Shown here: positions 1 to 10,150 of the stretch, one piece after another
Position numbering within the stretch: position 1 is the first letter of the stretch
Layout: each line of letters starts with the position of its first letter
Origin: Tenodera sinensis
Taxonomy: Eukaryota; Arthropoda; Insecta; Mantodea; Mantidae
DNA length: 64,000 nucleotides
Assembly: GCA_030765045.1 (NCBI GenBank)
Contig: CM060966.1
Coordinates: 62,985,786 to 63,049,785, forward strand
Direction of reading: 5' to 3'
Notes under the pieces: generated by a model
Told to the model about the DNA's origin: nothing
The model's database searches: none
What the model saw: the letters and a program-made list of their open reading frames with translations, nothing else
Made by a program: the position numbers and the translations under genes

Positions 1-643
1 GTGTGTATGTTTTGATGTACATCTGTTGAATATACAATGAACATGTGTAAGTTTTGATGTACATTTCTTGTATGTACATTGAAAATGTGTAAGTTTTGAT
101 GTACATTTCTTGCATATACAATGAAAATGTGTAAGTTTTTGATGTAAATTTCTTGTATGTACAATGAAAATGTGTAAGTTTTGATGTACATTTCTTGTGT
201 ATACAATGAAAATGTGTATGTTTTGATGTACATTTCTTGAATGCACAATGAGAATGTGTAAGTTTTGAAGTACATTTCTTGTATATACAATGAAAATGTG
301 TAAGTTTTGATTTACATTTCTTGTCTGTACAATGAAAACGTGTATGTTTTGATGTACATTTCTTTAGTGTACAACGAAAATGTGTAGTTTTGATGTACAT
401 TTCTTGTATATACAATGAAAATGTGTAAGTTTTGATGTACATTTCTTGAGTGTACAATGAAAGTGTGTATATTTTGATGTACATTTCTTGTATATACAAT
501 GAAAATGTGTATGTTTTGATGTACATTTCTTGAGTGTACAATGAAAGTGTGTATGTTTTGATGTACATCTGTTGAATATACAATCAACATGTGTAAGTTT
601 TGATGTACATTTGTTGTAGATACAATGAAAATGTGTAAGTTTT
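1..643. repeat. Satellite, mixed variant monomers (left edge)
   Basis: The window opens inside a monomer, so the array continues to the left. Markers include the CATCTGTTGAATATAC variant at about 20 and 566, GTCTGTACAATG followed by AAAACGTG near 330, and the 41-bp CTTTAGTGTACAACG / GTGTAGTTTTG monomer near 360-400. The same run of variants reappears around 1.2-2.0 kb. No gene is seen. Confidence 0.9.
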
Positions 644-1040
644 GATGCACATTTCTAGTATATACAATGAAAATGTGTATGTTTTGATGTACATTCCTTG
701 TATATACAATGAAAATGTGTTTGTTTTGATGTACATTTCTTGAGTGTACAATGAAAGTGTGTATTTTTGATGTACATTTCTTGTATATACAATGAAAATG
801 TGTATGTTTTGATGTACATTTCTTGTATATACAATGAAAATGTGTAAGTTTTGATGCACATTTCTAGTATATACAATGAAAATGTGTATGTTTTGATGTA
901 CATTCCTTGTATATACAATGAAAATGTGTTTGTTTTGATGTACATTTCTTGAGTGTACAATGAAAGTGTGTATTTTTGATGTACATTTCTTGTATATACA
1001 ATGAAAATGTGTATGTTTTGATGTACATTCCTTGTATATT
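644..1040. repeat. 209-bp (5-monomer) tandem duplication
   Basis: The rare start GATGCACATTTCTAG occurs at 644 and again at 853, exactly 209 bp apart. The five monomers that follow match in order (CATTCCTTG, GTGTTTG, GAGTGTACA with AAAGTGTG, then the short GTGTATTTTTG monomer). 209 is five times 42 minus 1, the missing base being in that 41-bp monomer. The copies part company near 1030, where the second reads TATTAAATG. Confidence 0.85.
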
Positions 1041-1152
1041 AAATGAAAATGTGTATGTTTTGATGTACATTTCTTGAGTGTACAGTGAAAATGTGTAAGT
1101 TTTTGAAGTACATTTCTTGTATATACAATTGAAATGTGTAAGTTTTGATGTA
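1041..1152. repeat. Satellite between two local duplications
   Basis: About three monomers, including a GAGTGTACAGTG unit and a 43-bp GTTTTTGAAG unit followed by CAATTGAAATG. The last pair recurs at about 7565, 9285, 14775, 16700, 22665 and 28668, marking the same point in several larger HOR copies. Confidence 0.85.
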
Positions 1153-1488
1153 CATTTCTTGTATATGCAATGAAAATGTGTATGTTTTGATGTACATTTC
1201 TTGAGTGTACAATGAAAGTGTGTATGTTTTGATGTACATCTGTTGAATATACAATGAACATGTGTAAGTTTTGATGTACATTTCTTGTATGTACAATGAA
1301 AATGTGTAAGTTTTGATGTACATTTCTTGTATATGCAATGAAAATGTGTATGTTTTGATGTACATTTCTTGAGTGTACAATGAAAGTGTGTATGTTTTGA
1401 TGTACATCTGTTGAATATACAATGAACATGTGGAAGTTTTGATGTACATTTCTTGTATGTACAATGAAAATGTGTAAGTTTTGATGTA
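1153..1488. repeat. 168-bp (4-monomer) tandem duplication
   Basis: GTATATGC occurs at 1161 and 1329 and CATCTGTTG at 1237 and 1405, both 168 bp apart. The four-monomer order is GTATATGC, GAGTGTACA with AAAGTGTG, CATCTGTTGAATATAC with GAACATG, then GTATGTACA. Copy two has a private change (GTGGAAG for GTGTAAG). The same four monomers occur once, unexpanded, in the HOR copies near 7.66, 9.35, 14.85, 16.77, 22.73 and 28.73 kb. Confidence 0.85.
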
Positions 1489-2890
1489 CATTTCTTGCAT
1501 ATACAATGAAAATGTGTAAGTCTTTGATGTACATTTCTTGTATGTACAATGAAAATGTGTAAGTTTTGATGTACATTTCTTGTGTATACAATGAAAATGT
1601 GTATGTTTTGATGTACATTTCTTGAATGCACAATGAAAATGTGTAAGTTTTGATGTACATTTCTTGTATATACAATGAAAATGTGTAAGTTTCTATGTAC
1701 ATTTCTTGAGTGTACAATGAAAATGTGTATGTTTAGATGTACATTCCTTGTATATACAATGAAAATGTGTAAGTTTTGATGTACATTTCCTGTATAGACA
1801 ATGAAAGTGTGTATGTTTTGATGTACATTTCTTGAATGCACAATGAAAATGTGTAAGTTTTGATGTACATTTCTTGTATATACAATGAAAATGTGTAAGT
1901 TTTGATTTACATTTCTTGTCTGTACAATGAAAACGTGTATGTTTTGATGTACATTTCTTTAGTGTACAACGAAAATGTGTAGTTTTGATGTACATTTCTT
2001 GTATATACAATGAAAAGGTTTATGTTTTGCTGTACATTTGTTGTATATACAATGAAAATGTGTATGTTTTTATGTATATTTCTTGAATATACAATGAAAA
2101 TGTGTGTGTTTTGATGTACATTTCTTGTATATACAATGAAAATATGTAAGCCTTTATGTACAATTCTTGTATACACAATGAAAATGTGTAAGTTTTGATG
2201 TACATTTCTTGTATGTAGAATGAAAACGTGTAAGTTTTGATGTACATTTCTTTAATGCACAATGAAAATATGTAAGCCTTTATGTACAATTCTTGTATAT
2301 ACAATGAAAATGTGTAAGTTTTGATGTACATTTCTTCTATGTACAATGAAAATGTGTAAGTTTTGATGTACATTTCTTGTATGTACAATGAAAACGTGTA
2401 AGTTTTGATGTACATTTCTTGTATATACAATGAAAGTGTGTATGTTTTCATGTACATTTCTTGTATATACAATGAAAATGTGTGAGCTTTGATGTACAAT
2501 TCTTGTATATACAATGAAAATGTGTAAGTTTTGATGTACATTTCCTTTATAGACAATGAAAGTGTGTAAGTTTTGATGTACATTTCATGTATATACAATG
2601 AAAATGTGTAAGTTTCTATGTACATTTCTTGAGTGTACAATGAAAATGTGTATGTTTAGATGTACATTTCTTTTATATACAATGAAAATGTGTAAGTTTT
2701 GATGTACATTTCTTGTATATACAATGAAAGTGTGAAAGTTTTGATGTACATTTCTTGTATAGACAATGAAAGTGTGTAAGTTTTGATGTACATTTCATGT
2801 ATATACAATGAAAATGTGTAAGTTTCTATGTACATTTCTTGAGTGTACAATGAAAATGTTTAAGTTTAGATGTACATTTCTTGTATATAC
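1489..2890. repeat. Satellite with first AAAAGGTTTA marker block
   Basis: Monomers here include GATTTACATTTCTTGTCTG near 1911, the 41-bp CTTTAGTGTACAACG unit near 1969 and the distinctive AAAAGGTTTATG / GCTGTACATTTG pair at 2013. This ordered group is repeated with AAAAGGTTTA at 7890, 9569 (CTTTAG unit missing), 15098, 17029, 23197, 29116, 38054 and 45102. From 2.1 to 2.6 kb there are several ATGTACAATTC monomers with AAAATATGTAAGCC. No gene is seen. Confidence 0.9.
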
Positions 2891-3646
2891 AATAAAAATG
2901 TGTAAGTTTTGATGTACATTTCTTGTATATACAATGAAAGTGTGTAAGATTTGATGTACATTTCTTGTATATACAATGAAAATGTGTAAGTTTCTATGTA
3001 CATTTCTTGAGTGTACAATGAAAATGTGTAAGTTTTGATGTACATTTCTTGAGTGTACAATGAAAATGTGTAAGCTTTGATGTACATTTCTTGTATATAC
3101 AATGAAAATGTGCATGTTTTGATGTACATTCCTTGTATATACAATGAAAATGTGTAAGTTTTGATGTACATTTCTTGAGCGTACAATGAAAATGTGTAAG
3201 TTTTGATGTACATTTCTGGTATATACAATGAAAATGTGTAAGTTTCTATGTACATTTCTTGAGTGTACAATGAAAATGTGTATGTTTAGATGTACATTTC
3301 CTGTATATACAATGAAAATGTGTAAGTTTTGATGTACATTTCTTGTATATACAATGAAAATGTGTAAGTTTTGATATACATTTCCTGTATGGACAATGAA
3401 AGTGTGTAAGTTTTGATGTACATTTCTTGAGTGTACAATGAAAATGTGTAAGCTTTGATGTACATTTCTTGTATATACAATGAAAATGTGCATGTTTTGA
3501 TGTACATTCCTTGTACATACAATGAAAATGTGTAAGTTTTGATGTACATTTCTTGAGCGTACAATGAAAATGTGTAAGTTTTGATGTACATTTCTGGTAT
3601 ATACAATGAAAATGTGTAAGTTTCTATGTACATTTCTTGAGTGTAC
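2891..3646. repeat. 378-bp (9-monomer) tandem duplication
   Basis: The marker CTGGTATATAC is at 3216 and 3594, and GAGCGTAC at about 3178 and 3556, each pair 378 bp apart. The monomer order around both pairs is the same (GAGTGTACA, GCTTTGATG, GCATG, CATTCC, GAGCGTAC, CTGGTA, TTTCTATG). A single version of this cassette recurs near 10.7, 18.2, 24.7, 30.3, 50.5, 54.1 and 60.0 kb, so the doubling is local. Confidence 0.8.
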
Positions 3647-4756
3647 AATGAAAATGTGTATGTTTAGATGTACTTTTCCTGAATATACAATGAAAATGTG
3701 TAAGTTTTGATGTACATTTCTTGTATATACAATGAAAATGTGTAAGTTTTGATGTACATTTCCTGTATAGACAATGAAAGTGTGTAAGTTTTGATGTACA
3801 TTTCATGTATATACAATGAAAAGGTGTAAGTTTCTATGTACATTTCTTGAGTGTACAATGAAAATGTGTAAGTTTAGATGTACATTTCTTGTATATAGAA
3901 TGAAAATGTGTAAGTTTTGATGTACATTTCTTGTATATACAATTAAAGTGTGTAAGATTTGATGTACATTTCTTGTATATACAATGAAAATGTGTAAGTT
4001 TCTATGTACATTTCTTGAGTGTACAATGAAAATGTGTAAGTTTTGATGTACATTTCTTGTATACACAATGAAAATGTGTAAGTTTTGATGTACATTTCTT
4101 GTATATACAATGAAAATGTGTAAGTTTGGATGTATATTTCTTGTCTGTACAATGAAAATGTGTATGTTTTGATGTACATTTCTTTAGTGTACAACGAAAA
4201 TGTGTAGTTTTGATGTACATTTCTTGAGTGTACAATGAAAATGTGTAAGCTTTGATGTACATTTCTTGTATATACAATGAAAATGTGCATGTTTTGATGT
4301 ACATTCCCTGTATATACAATGAAAATGTGTAAGTTTTGATGTACATTTCTTGAGTTTACAATGAAAATGTGTAAGCTTTGATGTACATTTGTTGTATATA
4401 CAATGAAAATGTGCATGTTTTGATGTACATTCCTTGTATATACAATGAAAATGTGTAAGTTTTGATGTACATTTCTTGAGTGTACAATGAAAATGTGTAA
4501 GTTTTGATGTACATTTCATGTATATACAATGAAAATGTGTAAGTTTCTATGTACATTTCTTGAGTGTACAATGAAAATGTGTATGTTTAGATGTACATTT
4601 CTTGTATATACAATGAAAATGTGCAAGTTTTGATGTACATTTCATGTATATACAATGAAAATGTGTAAGTTTTGATGTACATTTCTTGTATATACAATGA
4701 AAATGTGTATGTTTTGATGTACATTTCTTGTATATACAATGAAAATGTGTATGTTT
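3647..4756. repeat. Satellite with a GTTTGGATGTAT cassette
   Basis: Contains CATTTCATGTATATAC / GTTTCTATG monomer pairs, a CAATTAAAGTG unit near 3951, and the cassette GTTTGGATGTAT (4124), GTCTGTACA, CTTTAGTGTACAACG and GTGTAGTTTTG. The same cassette appears about 19 times in the window and was used here to measure HOR spacing. No gene is seen. Confidence 0.9.
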
Positions 4757-5131
4757 TCATGTACATTTCTTGTATATACAATGAAAATGTTGTGAGCTTT
4801 GATGTACAATTCTTGTATATACAATGAAAATGTGTAAGTTTTGATGTACATTTCTTGTATTTACAGTGAAAATGTGTAAGTTTTGATGTACATTTCTTGT
4901 ATATACAATGAAAATGTGTATGTTTTGATGTACATTTCTTGTATATACAATGAAAATGTGTATGTTTTGATGTACATTTCTTGTATATACAATGAAAATG
5001 TGTATGTTTTGATGTACATTTCTTGTATATACAATGAAAATGTGTAAGTTTTGATGTACATTTCTTGTATATACAATGAAAATGTGTAATTTTCTATGTA
5101 CATTTCTTGAGTTTGCAATGAAAATGTGTAA

Positions 5132-5173
5132 GTTTTGATGTACATTTCTTGTATATACAATGAAAATGTGTAA
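5132..5173 (+). repeat. Type monomer: exact copy of the 42-bp consensus
   Basis: This copy matches the most common base at every position. Composition is 18 T, 14 A, 7 G and 3 C, so the plus strand is rich in G over C and T over A. There is no CpG. The plus strand has one stop in each frame per unit (TGA at unit positions 5-7 and 30-32, TAA at 40-42). The minus strand has none, because the unit and its junction with the next copy contain no TTA, CTA or TCA. The minus strand therefore reads as three different endless 14-residue repeats: MYIKTYTFSLYIQE, NVHQNLHIFIVYTR and KCTSKLTHFHCIYK. The length equals four turns of B-DNA at 10.5 bp per turn. Confidence 0.95.
5142..5169. repeat. Dyad-symmetric core of the monomer (example copy)
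   Basis: The perfect 12-bp palindrome TTGTATATACAA is at 5149-5160. It is flanked by ACATTTC on the left and TGAAAATGT on the right; the right arm read on the other strand is ACATTTTCA, so the symmetry continues for seven or more further bases if two single-base bulges are allowed. The unit is thus a near-inverted repeat around TAT/ATA with an asymmetric GTTTTGATG spacer. The same element recurs wherever the centre is GTATATAC; it is spoiled in the GAGTGTACA, GTCTGTACA and TTTACGATG variants. TGTATATA, a match to the PUF (Pumilio) RNA motif UGUANAUA, is present on both strands of the palindrome. Function is unknown. Confidence 0.85.
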
Positions 5174-5916
5174 GTTTTGATGTACATTTCTTGTATATAA
5201 ATTGAAAATGTGTAAGTTTTGATGTACATTTCTTGTATATACAATGAAAATGTGTATGTTTTGATGTACATTTCTTGTATATACAATGAAAATGTGTAAG
5301 TTTTGATGTACATTTCTTGTATATACAATGAAAATGTGTATGTTTTGATGTACATTTCTTGTATATACAATGAAAATGTGTATGTTTTGATGTACATTTC
5401 TTGTATATACAATGAAAATGTGTATGTTTTGATGTACATTTCTTGTATATACAATGAAAATGTGTAAGTTTTGATGTACATTTCTTGTATATACAATGAA
5501 AATGTGTAATTTTCTATGTACATTTCTTGAGTTTGCAATGAAAATGTGTAAGTTTTGATGTACATTTCTTGTATATACAATGAAAATGTGTAAGTTTTGA
5601 TGTACATTTCTTGTATATAAATTGAAAATGTGTAAGTTTTGATGTACATTTCTTGTATATACAATGAAAATGTGTATGTTTTGATGTACATTTCTTGTAT
5701 ATACAATGAAAATGTGTATGTTTTGATGTACATTTCTTGTATATACAATGAAAATGTGTATGTTTTGATGTACATTTCTTGTATATACAATGAAAATGTG
5801 TAAGTTTTGATGTACATTTCTTGTATATACAATGAAAATGTGTAATTTTCTATGTACATTTCTTGAGTTTGCAATGAAAATGTGTAAGTTTTGATGTACA
5901 TTTCTTGTATACACAA

Positions 5917-6952
5917 TGAAAATGTGTAAGTTTTGATGTACATTTCTTGTATATACAATGAAAATGTGTAAGTTTGGATGTATATTTCTTGTCTTTACAA
6001 TGAAAATGTGTATGTTTTGATGTACATTTCTTTAGTGTACAACGAAAATGTGTAGTTTTGATGTACTTTTCTTGAGTGTACAATGAAGATGTGTAAGTTT
6101 TGATGTACATTTCTTGTATATACAATGAAAATGTGTAAGTTTCTATGTACATTTCTTGAGTGTACAATGAAAATATGTAAGTTTTGATGTACATTTGTTG
6201 TATACACAATGAAAATGTGTAAGTTTTGATGTACATTTCTTGTATATACAATGAAAATGTGTAAGTTTGGATGTATATTTCTTGTCTTTACAATGAAAAT
6301 GTGTATGTTTTGATGTACATTTCTTTAGTGTACAACGAAAATGTGTAGTTTTGATGTACATTTCTTGAGTGTACAATGAAAATGTGTAAGCTTTGATGTA
6401 CATTTCTTGTATATACAATGAAAATGTGCATGTTTTGATGTACATTCCTTGTATATACAATGAAAATGTGTTTGTTTTGATGTACATTTCTTGAGTGTAC
6501 AATGAAAGTGTGTAAGTTTTGTTGTACATTTCTTGTATATACAATGAAAATGTGTATTTTTTGATGTACATTTCTTGTATATACAATGAAAATGTGTATG
6601 TTTTCATGTACATTTCTTGTATATACAATGAAAATGTGTATGCTTTGATGTACATTTCTTGTATATACAATGAAAATGTGTAAGTTTTGATGTACATTTC
6701 TTGTATATACAATGAAAATGTGTATGTTTTGATGTACATTTCTTGTATATACAATGAAAATGTGTAAGTGTTGATGTACATTTCTTGTATATACAATGAA
6801 AATGTGTAAGTTTTGATGTACCTTTCTTGTATATACAATGAAAGTGTGTAAGTTTTGATGTACATTTCTTGTATATACAATGAAAATGTGTAAGTTTCTA
6901 TGTACATTTCTTGAGTGTACAATGAAAATGTGTATGTTTAGATGTACATTTC
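5917..6952. repeat. Satellite with GTTTGGATGTAT cassette doubled 293 bp apart
   Basis: The GTTTGGATGTAT / GTCTTTACA / CTTTAGTGTACAACG cassette is at 5972 and again at 6265, a 293-bp step (seven monomers with one 41-bp unit). Both copies share GTCTTTACA where others read GTCTGTACA, which supports a recent local duplication. From 6.5 to 6.9 kb mostly consensus monomers follow. Confidence 0.85.
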
Positions 6953-9900
6953 TTGATATACAATGAAAATGTGTAAGTTTTGATGTATATTTCCTGTATA
7001 TACAATGAAAATGTGTATGTTTTGATGTGCATTCCTTGTATATACAATGAAAATGTGTAAGTTTTGATACACATTTCTTGAGTGTACATTGAAAATGTGT
7101 AAGTTTCTATGTACATTTCTTGAGTGTACAATGAAAATGTGTATGTTTAGATGTACATTTCTTGTATATACAATGAAAATGTGTAAGCTTTGATGTACAT
7201 TTCTTGTATATACAATGAAAATGTGTAAGTTTCTATGTACATTTCTTAAGTGTACAATGAAAATGTGTAAGTTTTGATGTACATTTCTTGTATATACAAT
7301 GAAAATGTGTAAGTTTTGATGTACATTTCTTGTATATACAATGAAAATGTGTAAGTTTTGATGTACATTTCTTGTATAGACAATGAAAGTGTGTAAGCTT
7401 TTATGTACATTTCTTGTATATACAATGAAAATGTGTAAGTTTCTATGTACATTTCTTGAGTGTACAATGAAAATGTGTATGTTTTGATGTACATTACTTG
7501 TATATACAATGAAAATGTGTATGTTTTGATGTACATTTCTTGAGTGTACAATGAAAATGTGTAAGTTTTTGAAGTACATTTCTTGTATATACAATTGAAA
7601 TGTGTAAGTTTTGATGTACATTTCTTGTATATGCAATGAAAATGTGTATGTTTTGATGTACATTTCTTGAGTGTACAATGAAAGTGTGTATGCTTTGATG
7701 TACATCTGTTGAATATACAATGAACATGTGTAAGTTTTGATGTACATTTCTTGTATGTACAATGAAAATGTGTAAGTTTTGATTTACATTTCTTGTCTGT
7801 ACAATGAAAACGTGTATGTTTTGATGTACATTTCTTTAGTGTACAACGAAAATGTGTAGTTTTGATGTACATTTCTTGTATAGACAATGAAAAGGTTTAT
7901 GTTTTGCTGTACATTTGTTGTATATACAATGAAAATGTGTATGTTTTTGTGTATATTTCTTGTATATACAATGAAAATGTGTATGTTTGATGTACATTTC
8001 TTGTATATACAATGAAAATATGTAAGCCTTTATGTACAATTCTTGTATATACAATGAAAATGTGTAAGTTTTGATGTACATTTCTTCTATGTAGAATGAA
8101 AATGTGTAAGTTTTGATGTACATTTCTTGTATGTACAATGAAAACGTGTAAGTTTTGTTGTACATTTCTTTATTGTACAATGAAAATATGTAAGCCTTTA
8201 TGTACAATTCTTGTATATACAATGAAAATGTGTAAGTTTTGATGTACATTTCTTCTATGTACAATGAAAATGTGTAAGTTTTGATGTACATTTCTTTTAT
8301 GTACAATGAAAACGTGTAAGTTTTGATGTACATTTCTTGTATATACAATGAAAATGTGTATGTTTTCATGTACATTTCTTGTATATACAATGAAAATGTG
8401 TGAGCTTTGATGTACAATTCTTGTATATACAATGAAAATGTGTAAGTTTTGATGTACATTTCTTGTATATACAATGAAAATGTGTAAGCTTCTATGTACA
8501 TTTCTTGAGTGTACAATGAAAATGTGTATGTTTAGAGGTACATTTTTTGATATACAATGAAAATGTGTAAGTTTTGATGTATATTTCCTGTATATACAAT
8601 GAAAATGTGTATGTTTTGATGTACATTCCTTGTATATACAATGAAAATGTGTAAGTTTTGATACACATTTCCTGAGTATACATTGAAAATGTGTAAGTTT
8701 CTATGTACATTTCTTGAGTGTACAATGAAAATGTGTATGTCTAGATGTACATTTCTTGTATATACAATGAAAATGTGTAAGTTTTGATGTACATTTCTTG
8801 TATATACAATGAAAATGTGTAAGTTTCTATGTACATTTCTTAAGTGTACAATGAAAATGTGTAAGTTTTGATGTACATTTCTTGTATATACAATGAAAAT
8901 GTGTAAGTTTTGATGTACATTTCTTGTATATACAATGAAAATGTGTAAGTTTTGATGTACATTTCTTGTATAGACAATGAAAGTGTGTAAGCTTTTATGT
9001 ACATTTCTTGTATATACAATGAAAATGTGTAAGCTTCTATGTACATTTCTTGAGTGTACAATGAAAATGTGTATTTTTAGATGTATATTTCTTGTATATA
9101 AGATGAAAATGTGTAAGTTTTGATGTACATTTCTTGTATATGCAATGAAAATGTGTAAGTTTTGATGTACATTTCTTGTATATACAATGAAAATGTGTAT
9201 GCTTTGATGTACATTCCTTGTATATACAATGGAAATGTGTATGTTTTGATGTTTATTTCTTGAGTGTACAATGAAAATGTGTAAGTTTTTGAAGTACATT
9301 TCTTGTATATACAATTGAAATGTGTAAGTTTTGATGTACATTTCTTGTATATGCAATGAAAATGTGTATGTTTTGATGTACATTTCTTGAGTGTACAATG
9401 AAAGTGTGTATGTTTTGATGTACATCTGTTGAATATACAATGAACATGTGTAAGTTTCGATGTACATTTCTTGTATGTACAATGAAAATGTGTAAGTTTT
9501 GATTTACATTTCTTGTCTGTACAATGAAAACGTGTATGTTTTGATGTACATTTCTTGTATATACAATGAAAAGGTTTATGTTTTGCTGTACATTTGTTGT
9601 ATTTACAATGAAAATGTGTATGTTTTTGTGTATATTTCTTGTATATACAATGAAAATGTGTATGTTTTGATGTACATTTCTTGTATATACAATGAAAATA
9701 TGTAAGCCTTTATGTACAATTCTTGTATATACAATGAAAATGTGTAAGTTTTGATGTACATTTCTTCTATGTACAATGAAAATGTGTAAGTTTTGATGTA
9801 CATTTCTTGTATGTACAATGAAAACGTGTAAGTTTTGATGTACATTTCCTTAATGTACAATGCAAATATGTAAGCCTTTATGTACAATTCTTGTATATAC

Positions 9901-10150
9901 AATGAAAATGTGTAAGTTTTGATGTACATTTCTTCTATGTACAATGAAAATGTGTAAGTTTTGATGTACATTTCTTTTATGTACAATGAAAACGTGTAAG
10001 TTTTGATGTACATTTCTTGTATATACAATGAAAATGTGTATGTTTTCATGTACATTTCTTGTATATACAATGAAAATGTGTGAGCTTTGATGTACAATTC
10101 TTGTATATACAATGAAAATGTGTAAGTTTTGATGTACATTTCTTTTATAG
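6953..10150. repeat. About 1.6-kb block in two tandem copies
   Basis: The 41-bp CTTGATATAC marker lies at 6953 and 8547 (1,594 bp apart) and AAAAGGTTTA at 7890 and 9569 (1,679 bp apart). Between them the order of variants is shared: GATACACATTTC, TTTCTATG, CTTAAGTG, a TATAGACA unit, the 43-bp GTTTTTGAAG unit, CAATTGAAATG, GTATATGC and CATCTGTTG. The change in offset from 1,594 to 1,679 means about two monomers were gained or lost between the copies. The second copy also lacks the CTTTAGTGTACAACG monomer before AAAAGGTTTA. Confidence 0.82.
9499..9705 (+). other. Plus-strand open frame created by GTATG variants; not a gene
   Basis: This 68-codon frame is a run of five satellite monomers whose last base is T (GTATG) instead of A (GTAAG). 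That single change removes the only TAA in this plus-strand frame, so the frame stays open until the next GTAAG unit. The product is just the 14-residue repeat VLMYISCIYNENVY. Nothing else suggests coding. Confidence 0.9.

Larger units (their letters stand above)
4757..5916. repeat. 10-monomer HOR: 420-bp step then 336-bp step
   Basis: The rare monomer GTGTAATTTTCTATG with GAGTTTGCAATG ends its TATGTA at 5100, 5520 and 5856. The first step is 420 bp (10 monomers), the second 336 bp (8 monomers). A TATAAATTGAAAATG monomer (about 5196 and 5616) travels with it. Between the markers almost every monomer is the pure consensus, so this is the most homogeneous stretch of the window. Minus-strand frames stay open for up to 385 codons here (4757-5914), as expected from the stop-free consensus. 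Confidence 0.88.

Noticed and set aside
9499..9705. Plus-strand frame as a small gene
   Set aside because: It exists only because five adjacent monomers end in GTATG, which removes the usual TAA.
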